Positions 8,702 through 16,872 of a stretch of 64,000 nt of DNA are shown piece by piece; the stretch's first letter is position 1, and the number at the start of each line of letters is the position of its first letter. This DNA is from Cognatundibacterium jejuense. Lineage in GTDB: Bacteria > Pseudomonadota > Gammaproteobacteria > Burkholderiales > Burkholderiaceae_D. The notes under the pieces are model-generated. The model worked only from the letters and a program-made list of their open reading frames with translations. It had not been told where the DNA came from and made no database searches. The stretch spans positions 1 to 64,000 of the forward strand of contig NZ_JACOFV010000014.1 in NCBI RefSeq assembly GCF_014284255.1. Direction: 5' to 3'. The translations under genes were made by a program, and so were the position numbers.

Positions 8702-10075
8702 CTATTTTATGATGCGATAGCAAGGAGTGTAAGCTTTACCTGGTAATTTCATGCGATTTTGCACAACAAAAGAACTTAGTAATGCGTCCATCGATTCCAT
8801 AATAGCAATATCACCACAAATTTCAAAGTTTCCGTATTGTTCAATGGCACGAATTCCTTGATTTTTCACATTTCCAGCCACCACACCCGAAAATGCACGT
8901 CGCAAATTCGCTGCCAGCAAATGTGGCTCCTGATTTTTGTGAAGTTCCAGACTACGCATATTTTCATGGGTAGGTTCAAATGGCTTTTGAAATTCAGCGT
9001 CAATTTTTAATAACCAGTTGAAATAGTAAGCATCACCTTTTTGTTTGCGATATTCACGTACTTGCTTAATGCCCTTTTCCACTTCCTGTGCCACCTGAGC
9101 CGGATTATTCACAATAATCTGGTAATGTTTTTGCGCCTCAACACCCAAGGTATCAGCAATAAAGCGATCAATTTGAGCAAAATATTCAGCGGCACTTTCT
9201 GGACCCGTGAAAATCAATGGGAACGGCAATTCAGCATTTTCAGGATGCAATAAAATCCCAAGCAGATACAAAATCTCTTCCGCTGTTCCGGCACCACCAG
9301 GAAACACAATCACCGCATGACCAACCCGAACAAAGGCCTCAAGCCGTTTTTCTATATCCGGCATAATCACTAAATCATTCACGATAGGATTAGGCGCCTC
9401 AGCAGCAATAATGCCAGGCTCAGTCAGACCAAGATAACGGCTATGCGTCAATCTTTGTTTAGCGTGACCTATGGTTGCGCCCTTCATTGGGCCTTTCATT
9501 GCGCCCGGGCCACAACCAGTACAAATATCCATGCCGCGCAAGCCCAGTTGATAGCCAACCTGCTTGGTGTAGTCGTACTCCGTTCCTGAAATCGAGTGTC
9601 CACCCCAGCAAACCACCAAATTAGGGCTAACCTGAGGGCGCAACAAATTCGCATTCCGCAGCACATGAAAAACCGTATCGGTAATACCTTCTGACGAGTT
9701 CAGGTCAAATTTCTTACCATCGGCAATCTCAACATTGATAAACAAAATGTCGCGCAGGACTGCAAACAAATGTTCCTGTATACCTTTGATCATGACACCG
9801 TTGACGAACGCACTTGCTGGCGCGCCTTTGACATCAAGCTTAATGCCGCGCTCACGTTGGATGATACTGATATCAAAACTTTTATAACGCTCGAGCAACT
9901 CCTTCCCATCATCCAGACCACTACCACAATTCAAGACCGCCAATGCACAGCTACGAAACACCTGGTACAAACCACCATGACTATTGTCGAGTAATTTGCC
10001 AACCTCGGCCTTCGATAACACTTCCATACGGCCTTCTGGCGAAATTTGGGTGTCAATTACGTCATATTCGATCAC
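8702..10075 (-). CDS. ppnN: Pyrimidine/purine-5'-nucleotide nucleosidase PpnN
   Basis: PpnN (YgdH) hydrolyses nucleoside monophosphates to base and ribose-5-phosphate, and in E. coli it is tuned by (p)ppGpp. The 457-residue protein has the family length and layout: an N-terminal regulatory domain, a central LOG/Rossmann domain with the PGGAGTAEE nucleotide motif at about 258 and GHSIS near 170, and a C-terminal extension ending in a CYRIIK tail. The central domain also has CTGCGPGAMKGPMKGA, the phosphate-binding stretch. It is a single minus-strand gene with an open upstream region before the tRNA gene. Confidence 0.95.
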   Translation of the reverse strand: MIEYDVIDTQISPEGRMEVLSKAEVGKLLDNSHGGLYQVFRSCALAVLNCGSGLDDGKELLERYKSFDISIIQRERGIKLDVKGAPASAFVNGVMIKGIQEHLFAVLRDILFINVEIADGKKFDLNSSEGITDTVFHVLRNANLLRPQVSPNLVVCWGGHSISGTEYDYTKQVGYQLGLRGMDICTGCGPGAMKGPMKGATIGHAKQRLTHSRYLGLTEPGIIAAEAPNPIVNDLVIMPDIEKRLEAFVRVGHAVIVFPGGAGTAEEILYLLGILLHPENAELPFPLIFTGPESAAEYFAQIDRFIADTLGVEAQKHYQIIVNNPAQVAQEVEKGIKQVREYRKQKGDAYYFNWLLKIDAEFQKPFEPTHENMRSLELHKNQEPHLLAANLRRAFSGVVAGNVKNQGIRAIEQYGNFEICGDIAIMESMDALLSSFVVQNRMKLPGKAYTPCYRIIK

Positions 10076-10317
10076 AGTAATACCTCCTCATCATGCACAC
10101 CATATCCCGTTTAACTACAGCCACCAACAAAGTCACTGCGATGCCACTCCTGGATATGTTTAAAAATAAATGCAGCAGCATTTCTAGCCAGACTTCATTA
10201 TGCACGGATTAATGAAAATGCTTGTTATATCTACTATCTTTTCTTCAATTAACATCAGCCATACAAATAAACTAAACCAATTCAACGGAATCAATTTAAA
10301 ATATTTTGCTTAGTCAC

Positions 10318-10346
10318 TTGTATATTCGCACTGCGCCCTGTATAGT
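10318..10346 (+). promoter_or_regulatory. Sigma-70-type promoter of the tRNA-fMet gene
   Basis: TTGTAT (10318-10323) and TATAGT (10341-10346) are separated by 17 bases. The expected start of transcription is about 10353, a few bases before the mature tRNA. Confidence 0.75.
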
Positions 10347-10359
10347 TCGCCCTCTCAGA

Positions 10360-10436
<77 letters not shown>

Positions 10437-10454
10437 AACAAATTCAATAAAATC

Positions 10455-10486
10455 AAAGGCTTACAGATTTCTGTAGGCCTTTTTTG
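10455..10486 (+). terminator. Rho-independent terminator of tRNA-fMet
   Basis: AGGCTTACAG pairs with CTGTAGGCCT (one wobble) around ATTT, followed by a T run. Confidence 0.85.
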
Positions 10487-10511
10487 CTTTTAAAACGTAT
10501 TTTTTGCTGCA

Positions 10512-10536
10512 TTTATGCTGCACTTAGCAGCATAAA
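10512..10536. repeat. Perfect 10-bp inverted repeat downstream of the tRNA gene
   Basis: TTTATGCTGC and GCAGCATAAA flank a five-base loop (ACTTA). It lies between the tRNA terminator and the integrase remnant, so it may be a leftover of the attachment region or of the element's own regulation. Confidence 0.5.
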
Positions 10537-10603
10537 AAATCTTTAATACGTGGATAAAAAGCATAGCTATACCTTGTTCCTTAATAATTTGGAGCATCAG
10601 AGT

Positions 10604-10666
10604 ATGGCAACTATCAATCACCGCGGCCCGTATCAATTTCAAGCGATTGTCCGTCGCAAAGGTTAA
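10604..10666 (+). pseudogene. Remnant of a tyrosine-type integrase (N-terminal 20 codons)
   Basis: ATG 10604 opens MATINHRGPYQFQAIVRRKG and then meets a stop codon. This is the usual start of phage/island integrases whose first strand binds the arm sites. The frame is broken exactly where an IS481-type fragment begins. The position just after a tRNA gene fits a former integration site. The catalytic domain is absent, so it is non-functional. Confidence 0.65.
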
Positions 10667-11114
10667 GCTCTACAGCACCAAAACCCCGATTACGGCTGCT
10701 GATCTGCTCAATGACAAGGTGTTACCGCTCTTTGCCTAATACGAAATGGGCTTAATTCGAATCCTGACTGATCGAGGAACCGACTATTGCGGCCGACAAG
10801 AAGCGGACAATTATCAACTCTATCTTGCGTTAAATGAAATCGAACACGCAAAAACCAAAGTGCGTCATCCTCAGACGAATGGCATCTGCGAACGCTTCCA
10901 TAAAACCATTCTGAATGAGTTTTACCAGGTCACGTTTCGGAAAAAGATTTACTTGTCGATTGATGCGTTGCAGAAAGACCTGGACGACTGGCTGCATTAC
11001 TACAATCACGAACGTACTCATCAAGGAAAAATGTGTTGTGGTCGCATACCAATTCAAACACTAATTGACGGAAAGGAGGCGTGGCACGATAAAATCACAA
11101 AACTAAATAACTGA
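10665..11114 (+). pseudogene. IS481-like transposase fragment with internal stop
   Basis: From 10665 the frame reads KLYSTKTPITAADLLND..., meets an in-frame TAA at 10737-10739, and continues as YEMGLIRILTDRGTDYCG. It ends with the RHPQTNGICERFHKT and YYNHERTHQGKMC regions, the second Asp and the Glu of the DDE triad in the rve core. The N-terminal HTH and the first Asp are missing, so it is inactive. The start abuts the integrase remnant with no spacer, which looks like an insertion or deletion joint. Confidence 0.8.
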
Positions 11115-11118
11115 ATTT

Positions 11119-11160
11119 GATCTGACAATTCCACACTTCAAACCGGGTGACTGTCAGATC
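11119..11160. repeat. Inverted repeat at the end of the IS481-like fragment
   Basis: GATCTGACA (11119-11127) and TGTCAGATC (11152-11160) face each other. The outer copy, followed by GGGGCGCAAC, may be the terminal repeat of the element. It could also act as a hairpin. Confidence 0.5.
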
Positions 11161-11223
11161 GGGGCGCAACTACTACAAAATCACATAAACGAGACAAACA
11201 CCAACATCTCATCAACTCGGTGA

Positions 11224-11853
11224 TCAAGGTGTAGCATTCGTCTGCCCTACATGCGAGCGACATAACTCTACTAATTGTCGTAATACTTCAGTCGTTGCCA
11301 GCCTGCTAGCGATAACTCCACCATAGGCATCCTCAGTAGGTGCAGCCTGCGTGACGTTAAATTCTTGCCAAGCGACGATCGTATGGGATTTATTTTCAGT
11401 TAAATAAGCGCGCAGCCCTAAATGAATCACGCTTGGATACGTTGTGAATTCCTGTTCCAGTTGAACGAGCTCCAACTCTAAACGGTAGTTAACATTGATC
11501 GGATTAGGTGACCGCAAAACAACTTGAAATAAGCCACTGGCTTCAAGCGCTGCCACCACAAGAGGCGTTAGCATGCTTGCCGGTTTTTGCTGCCATTCAC
11601 TTTGCTGAAAGCGTTCAATTTGATAAGGGTGTTGAACATAGAGCATATGACGGCCATTGAGCTCCGGAACCGCCCGGATAGTGCTAATCTCAATACTCAA
11701 AGAGGATGGTAATGACACCATCGATTTAGCCATCGAAGCTGCCTCTAAACGATACTCTTTCAATACTGGTGGCGATACCGGTTGTAATATCGAGCAACCT
11801 GACAAGAGCAGAGCAAACGCTAGTATGAGGGATCTATAATGAAAGACAATCAT
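11224..11853 (-). CDS. ABC-type transport auxiliary lipoprotein (PqiC-like)
   Basis: The 209-residue protein has a lipobox LLLSGC near residue 20 and the PqiC/ABC-auxiliary fold signature (EYRLEA early, and TVAWQEFNVTQAAPTEDAYGGV-like spacing late). Proteins of this group sit on the inner face of the outer membrane and work with MCE-domain proteins in phospholipid or lipid transport. Its ATG overlaps the stop of the MCE gene upstream (ATGA), which puts it as the last gene of the operon. It stands where mlaC/mlaB would be in the E. coli Mla operon. Confidence 0.85.
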   Translation of the reverse strand: MIVFHYRSLILAFALLLSGCSILQPVSPPVLKEYRLEAASMAKSMVSLPSSLSIEISTIRAVPELNGRHMLYVQHPYQIERFQQSEWQQKPASMLTPLVVAALEASGLFQVVLRSPNPINVNYRLELELVQLEQEFTTYPSVIHLGLRAYLTENKSHTIVAWQEFNVTQAAPTEDAYGGVIASRLATTEVLRQLVELCRSHVGQTNATP

Positions 11854-12800
11854 GGTGCCACGACCTCGTTCTGCATTTCACCAGGACCGGGCGGTGCAGC
11901 CTTGCGACCACGCAGCAGACTTCCAGGGTCTTGCTGAGTTTGTTCAGCCAAACTTTTTAATGTAGCGGATAACTCTGTTATTTCTAACATCATTTTTTGC
12001 AGTTCAGGCAAACTATCGACGCGTACCTGATGGATGCCACCGCCAAGTTCTTGCGCGGTTTTTTGCGCCTCTCCACTGGCTTCGCTCAGTTTATTTGCCA
12101 TGGCAGTGATAGCATTGGCACTATCGCTGATGCGTAAAATTAAAGGATCTAGTTTGGTGCTTGCCTGCGCGGTATTGTCCATAGTGACGGCTGCCTTGTT
12201 TATGCCGCGGCTGATATTGGCTTTCTGCGAAGCTAAACTCGCCATTAAGCTTGACGTATCAATGAGGATTTTTGTTATTGATTGCCTGTTCTCGTCGCTT
12301 AACATTGCATTAATGTTGGCTGTTGTGTGATCCAGGTTGGCCATTGCAGTACTTAAAACATTTTCCAGACGAGTACTTAAAGATGGCTTACTTGGAATCT
12401 GTGGGTATTCAAAACCTGATTGAGCCATCAATACCGGTGCCGCGGGCGTACCACCACTGAGTTCAACATAAGCAATACCTGTGAGCCCCTGCGTTTCGAG
12501 CACCGCTTGTGTATCGGTTTTGATTGTCGTGCTTGGGTCAATGGCAAAAATGAGCAGAACCTGCTGCGGATTTAGTCGATTGAGGGTGATTGAATGTACC
12601 TTACCAACAATCACGCCTTGATACTTCACTGGCGCATCCAGATTGAGTCCGGCAACGGATTCATTTATCACGGACAAATATAATTTAGGTTTGTCATGAT
12701 GGTTCAGGCCGACAGACAACCACAATACAATAACCACAAACAGAGTCCCGAGAAGTATGGCAAAGAGCCCTACGACCACAAAATTCACTTTGGTTTCCAT
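11850..12800 (-). CDS. MlaD-family MCE-domain protein (lipid transport, periplasmic)
   Basis: The 316-residue product has one N-terminal membrane helix (about 8-30) and then an MCE domain with the GLNLDAPVKYQGVIVGKV signature at about 51-68. The C-terminal half is long, helical and rich in polar repeats (about 130-290), as in MCE proteins that bridge the periplasm. It recruits substrates for the permease/ATPase pair upstream. It overlaps the ATPase gene by 16 bases and the lipoprotein gene by 4, so translation is coupled. Confidence 0.92.
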   Translation of the reverse strand: METKVNFVVVGLFAILLGTLFVVIVLWLSVGLNHHDKPKLYLSVINESVAGLNLDAPVKYQGVIVGKVHSITLNRLNPQQVLLIFAIDPSTTIKTDTQAVLETQGLTGIAYVELSGGTPAAPVLMAQSGFEYPQIPSKPSLSTRLENVLSTAMANLDHTTANINAMLSDENRQSITKILIDTSSLMASLASQKANISRGINKAAVTMDNTAQASTKLDPLILRISDSANAITAMANKLSEASGEAQKTAQELGGGIHQVRVDSLPELQKMMLEITELSATLKSLAEQTQQDPGSLLRGRKAAPPGPGEMQNEVVAP

Positions 12801-13651
12801 GCCGGCACCTTTTTATCATTGACGTTTATGGTGCGATTTGCTGCAAGATTGCTTGCCTGCTCTTGTGCAGCGCGTCCACGTGCGCCATCAAAGTATGCTC
12901 TTATCTCTGGATTTTCTAGCTGAGATAGCTCCATCATCGAGCCAACTGCAAGCACTTTACCGTCCCCTAAAACGGCAACCTGATGCGTCACTTGCCATAG
13001 CAGATCCAAATCATGGGTAATCATCACAATGGTCGGGCGATAAACCGAGTGAAGCTGCAAAATCAAGGTATCGATCCCATCTGCACTCGTAGGATCAAGT
13101 CCGGCGGTTGGTTCATCCAGAAACAATAACTCGGGATCAAGCGCTAATGCGCGCGCCATCGCAGCACGCTTCAACATGCCACCACTGAGTTCGGCTGGAT
13201 ATAAACTGGCGGACTCCGGCTGCAATCCTGTCTGTGCTAATTTCCAAAGCGCGACTTGATCAATCAGGACATCATCTAAATCGGTATGTTCGCGCAAAGG
13301 GAGGCCTATGTTTTCGCTGACAGTCAAGGTTCCAAACAATCCGCCTTTTTGAAACAGGACGCCACAACGTTGACGCAAATCTTTGGTCATTGGCTCACTT
13401 ATATCGGCTAGGTCTGTACCAAGGATTTTCACGCTTCCGCTATCAGGCTTGTGGAGTAAGATCATCTCTCGCAGCAAGGTTGATTTTCCCGAGCCACTAC
13501 CACCGACAATAGCAAAGATGTCACCACGCCTCACTTGCAGGTCGACACTATCATGGACGATTTTTTCGCCAAACCGAGTACAAATCTGCTGCATCTGAAT
13601 GACATAATCATCCTTTCTTGCCTCGGACTCTATCTTGCCGGAATTCATCAA
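12785..13651 (-). CDS. MlaF-like ABC transporter ATP-binding protein
   Basis: This ATPase powers the lipid transporter made with the MlaE-like permease. Walker A GGSGSGKST lies near residue 52, the signature motif appears as LSGGMLKRAAMARAL near 155, Walker B as LLFLDEPTAGLD near 178, and the switch His in ITHDLDLL. The 288-residue length includes a 20-residue lead and a C-terminal extension beyond the core. The gene overlaps the permease by four bases and MlaD by 16. Confidence 0.93.
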   Translation of the reverse strand: MMNSGKIESEARKDDYVIQMQQICTRFGEKIVHDSVDLQVRRGDIFAIVGGSGSGKSTLLREMILLHKPDSGSVKILGTDLADISEPMTKDLRQRCGVLFQKGGLFGTLTVSENIGLPLREHTDLDDVLIDQVALWKLAQTGLQPESASLYPAELSGGMLKRAAMARALALDPELLFLDEPTAGLDPTSADGIDTLILQLHSVYRPTIVMITHDLDLLWQVTHQVAVLGDGKVLAVGSMMELSQLENPEIRAYFDGARGRAAQEQASNLAANRTINVNDKKVPAWKPK

Positions 13652-14778
13652 AGATCCAGCAAGTTAAATACAATAGAAAAACCAGCATCGAGCACAATCA
13701 CGATAAAGATGGATTGCACCACGCTACGCGTAGTTTGCTGACCAACACTATCGGCATTGGACTTAGTACGAAAGCCTTGATAACAACTAATCAAAACAAT
13801 TACGATCGCAAAAACCCATGATTTACCCAGACCAATGAATAAGGTTTTAAGCGGAATTTCTGTTCCAAAGCGAGCCAAAAACTCATGCGGTGCTACTTGC
13901 AACTTATTATTGGCCATCCACATGCCACCAAGCACACCAAGTACATCTGCAAACAAAGTCAACAATGGTAAGGCAAGCATGAGTGCAATCAACTTGGGCA
14001 GCACTAATAAATTAATCGGTTTGATCCCTATGGTTTTAAGAGCGTCTACCTCTTCAGTCACCAGCATGGTGCCAATCTGCGCGGCATAGGCGGAACCCGA
14101 GCGTCCTGCAACGATAATAGCGGTAATCAACGGAGCGAACTCCCGCAACATCGCATACCCCACCAGTTCCACTACAAAAATATTAGCGCCATAATGTCGC
14201 AGTTGATCAGCACCTTGATAGGCAATGACAATGCCTAATAAAAACGAAGTTACGCCGACGATGGGTAAGGCATTGACACCGCTGATTTGCACATTGTGTA
14301 ATACGCTGCGCACTCTGGCACGATTGGGTTGTAGCAATACGGCCAACAAGCTGAGGGTAGTTTCGCCGATAAAGCTAAGCAAAGAAAAACCGTTTGCACA
14401 GAACGTGATGCAATCTTTACCTAGCGTTTCTAACATCCCTGATTTCAAATGCTGATGGCGTGGCGGTTGTGATTTTGATGGCAAGTTATCGACTAACAAT
14501 TGATATTCTGCAGGCCAATCCAGCATATCAATCTGTGCACCCTTCGCTCTCAATTTTTGCAATCTGGATTGCAAAATCCACACTGTAATACTGTCAATGT
14601 TGACTATTTTTTTACCGTCCAGATTTAATTGGGTAAGTGGCAAGTCTAATAATTGATCCAGTTCACGTATCACTGCGCCTAAATGGCAAACCGTCCAAGA
14701 GCCAGAAAATTCCAAGTTTCTGGGGGCTGTTTGCACAATTCTCGCTTTCTCTGCGGCGTTTATCTGGGCAGTTCGCAT
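13648..14778 (-). CDS. MlaE-like ABC permease with N-terminal STAS domain
   Basis: The 376-residue permease belongs to the MlaE/YrbE family. Residues about 1-100 resemble a STAS domain (WTVCHLG..IRELDQLLDLP..QLNLDG), a fusion that places an MlaB-like module in the same chain. The rest holds the five to six membrane helices with the family motif GRSGSAYAAQIGTM..EEVDAL near 230-245. It is the first gene of the operon. A separate mlaB is therefore not needed, and no MlaC is present. Confidence 0.9.
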   Translation of the reverse strand: MRTAQINAAEKARIVQTAPRNLEFSGSWTVCHLGAVIRELDQLLDLPLTQLNLDGKKIVNIDSITVWILQSRLQKLRAKGAQIDMLDWPAEYQLLVDNLPSKSQPPRHQHLKSGMLETLGKDCITFCANGFSLLSFIGETTLSLLAVLLQPNRARVRSVLHNVQISGVNALPIVGVTSFLLGIVIAYQGADQLRHYGANIFVVELVGYAMLREFAPLITAIIVAGRSGSAYAAQIGTMLVTEEVDALKTIGIKPINLLVLPKLIALMLALPLLTLFADVLGVLGGMWMANNKLQVAPHEFLARFGTEIPLKTLFIGLGKSWVFAIVIVLISCYQGFRTKSNADSVGQQTTRSVVQSIFIVIVLDAGFSIVFNLLDL

Positions 14779-14805
14779 CTGATAGTCTAGGAGTTGATCT
14801 ATGCA

Positions 14806-15159
14806 TTAAACAGACAACTGAACCGCTACCCCATTCCGGAACTCATTTGCCGCTGGTTGCTCAGTATCTATATTTAAAGATAATTCGTGGTTTAGAAATT
14901 TTTTCCTTTTGTCACCCATCAACTTACGTAACTCCTTAATCTCTATGCCGCTGATTTCATTCATACGTATCAGCAGCGTCGCTCCCACTGCCAGATGCCG
15001 ATGCCGGATTTTACTAATCACCGGCGGCGCAACTTCCAGTGCTCGCGACAGCGCAGCGTCATTTTTCAGATGGAGATTTTTTATGATAGTGTTTAATAAA
15101 TGGTTCGGATCGTAATTGAGTTCTTTCGACTTGGCATCGAGATGAATTGAATTTGTCAT
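14806..15159 (-). CDS. Small HTH-like protein of a Burkholderiales family, function unknown
   Basis: The 117-residue protein contains a helix-turn-helix-like stretch (NDAALSRALEVAPPVISKIRHR) followed by MNEISGIEIKELRKLMGD. I know close relatives from Oxalobacteraceae only as hypothetical proteins. It resembles a Cro/XRE fold without the full domain. The start at 15159 is chosen because GGAA lies six bases upstream; the frame upstream to 15201 has weaker support. It lies between the permease operon and the chaperone operon, with a copy of the TGTNC-N6-GNACA palindrome 262 bases upstream (15421-15436). Confidence 0.75.
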   Translation of the reverse strand: MTNSIHLDAKSKELNYDPNHLLNTIIKNLHLKNDAALSRALEVAPPVISKIRHRHLAVGATLLIRMNEISGIEIKELRKLMGDKRKKFLNHELSLNIDTEQPAANEFRNGVAVQLSV

Positions 15160-15420
15160 ATTTTTTCCATGTGATTGAATAGTTAAGCCAATTCCCAACA
15201 TCGATTTCTGGGTTACTCATTACCATATACAATTTGGTGCTGGAATATTTCCCGACCGCCAGCCCCGGTAGTTCGGATAAATATAAAATGCTCGCAGAGT
15301 CATTAAATTAATTTTTGGTGTGTCAAGAGTGATCTATAGTCAAAAAATTCCTATCCAGTGATCAGCGAGTTATTTCATATTTCCGAAGTAAAAATGATAC
15401 GTTTTATTGAGATTACGTTC

Positions 15421-15436
15421 CGTTCGTTTGCGTACA
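15421..15436 (-). promoter_or_regulatory. Palindromic site TGTNC-N6-GNACA, copy at 15421
   Basis: On the plus strand CGTTC-GTTTGC-GTACA; on the minus strand TGTAC-GCAAAC-GAACG. It fits the GTNCGNNNNCGNAC core exactly and lies upstream of the HTH-like gene at 14806-15159. Confidence 0.55.
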
Positions 15437-15446
15437 CACCATTCCA

Positions 15447-15827
15447 TTAAGAGAGTGCTGAATAAAAGGTACTAGCAGGCAAACATGCTCTTAGAACGCT
15501 TAGCTCTTCTTGTAAGATATCGATTTTACGCATCAGATTTAAGGCAAGAATCAGTCCATTGCAATCAAGTTCAAAATCATCACGCAGCCGCCTTGCGCTC
15601 GTTGCAAAAAGCACCGCATGCAGCGCAAAATGTGCAGTATCACCTGTTCTCACGGACTTGCCTGTTTCATTGCAGTTACTCAATGGCGTGAGCAAATCAT
15701 GATCGATAAGTGCTTCTATTTCAGATTCACTTAAGCCTGATACCTCCATCAAATAATAGCCATTGCATACTGTTTTTTCTGTCCCAAGTTGATGCGGGCT
15801 CGCGCTTGCTACTTGAATCATGCTCAT
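15447..15827 (-). CDS. cbpM: Chaperone modulator CbpM-like protein
   Basis: The 126-residue protein has the MerR-like winged helix layout of CbpM, which binds the J domain of CbpA and holds back its activity. The conserved core is NGYYLMEVSGLSESEIEALIDHDLLTPL with a late NLMRKIDILQEEL helix. It overlaps the end of cbpA by four bases, so both are translated from one message. In E. coli the pair is also adjacent. The position after dnaK-cbpA suggests that it tunes the local chaperone set. Confidence 0.85.
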   Translation of the reverse strand: MSMIQVASASPHQLGTEKTVCNGYYLMEVSGLSESEIEALIDHDLLTPLSNCNETGKSVRTGDTAHFALHAVLFATSARRLRDDFELDCNGLILALNLMRKIDILQEELSVLRACLPASTFYSALS

Positions 15828-16804
15828 GTCGTTTCCTTCGCATCAGATGATCGCGTTGGCGATACCGTGATCGCTGCTAATTGGAGATAAAGTGCGCGCT
15901 GCTCGTCACTGAGTTTTTTAGGTACCAGAATTTGTATCACTGCAAAAAGGTCACCACTTTCAGCGATCGCATCTTTGTCCGCAGGTATACCTTTGCCGGC
16001 AAATCGTAAGCGTTGCCCTGAACAAGTTCCGGGTTTAATGTAAATGGTGAGTCGGGTATCAAAGAAAATAAGGTCTACGCTATCGCCCAAAGCAGCTTGC
16101 GAAGGTGAAATCGGCAAATCAACATATAAATCGCGCCCCGCAATTCGGTATATCAGATCGGGAGTGATCGTTAATTTGATATACAAGTTCCCATTCGGTC
16201 CGCCGTTTGCGCCACTACCGCCTTTGTTTGCCAGGCGCAATCGTTGCCCTTCAGTCGCGCCACGTGGTATTTGTATGCGAAAGGTATGTGGCATACGATG
16301 CGGCAAACCATGAGCATCAGTTTCTGGCAATTCAACGGTGACATCTACTTCTCCGCCAGACATCACCTTATCCAGACTAATGGCTACAGTGACAGAATAG
16401 TCATCCCCCCGGATGGGAACTGCCTTGCGGTGAGCACGTCCTTTACCGTGCCACATACCGCTCGCGCCACCACTTCTTGAACGATTGAACGCATTAAATA
16501 TATCCGAGATATCGACATCGTCGAAATCACTTGCCTGACTAGAAAATTCATCTTGCCATTGTGGTGGTGGTGTAAATTGGTCGCCCGCTGATTGCTGCCC
16601 CAAATTATCGTATTCTGCTCGCTTCTCTTTGTTTTTTAAAATCGCATACGCTTCGGCAACTGCTTTAAATTTTTCTTCCCCTGCAGGATCTTTGGAAATA
16701 TCCGGATGAAACTGATGCGCCAATTGCCGATACGCTTTTTTTATGTCGGATTCAGTTGCTGAGCGCGGAACACCCAAAACCTGATAATAGTCTTTGTATT
16801 TCAT
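15824..16804 (-). CDS. cbpA: Curved DNA-binding protein CbpA (DnaJ-type co-chaperone)
   Basis: CbpA is a DnaJ homologue that stimulates DnaK ATPase and delivers unfolded clients. The N-terminal J domain (about 1-68) shows the HPD tripeptide in AHQFHPDISKD. A Gly/Phe-type linker follows, then two C-terminal substrate domains (RIQIPRGATEGQRLRL). There is no cysteine-rich zinc domain, which separates CbpA from DnaJ. I chose ATG 16804: GGAA sits upstream, while the longer frame starts with GTG at 16813. It follows a dnaK copy and overlaps cbpM. Confidence 0.93.
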   Translation of the reverse strand: MKYKDYYQVLGVPRSATESDIKKAYRQLAHQFHPDISKDPAGEEKFKAVAEAYAILKNKEKRAEYDNLGQQSAGDQFTPPPQWQDEFSSQASDFDDVDISDIFNAFNRSRSGGASGMWHGKGRAHRKAVPIRGDDYSVTVAISLDKVMSGGEVDVTVELPETDAHGLPHRMPHTFRIQIPRGATEGQRLRLANKGGSGANGGPNGNLYIKLTITPDLIYRIAGRDLYVDLPISPSQAALGDSVDLIFFDTRLTIYIKPGTCSGQRLRFAGKGIPADKDAIAESGDLFAVIQILVPKKLSDEQRALYLQLAAITVSPTRSSDAKETT

Positions 16805-16872
16805 GGTTTCCACATAACGTGTTTTGGGTTTTCAGTCGAGAATGAACAACGCTGCCGTTCAAAAAAACCGTT

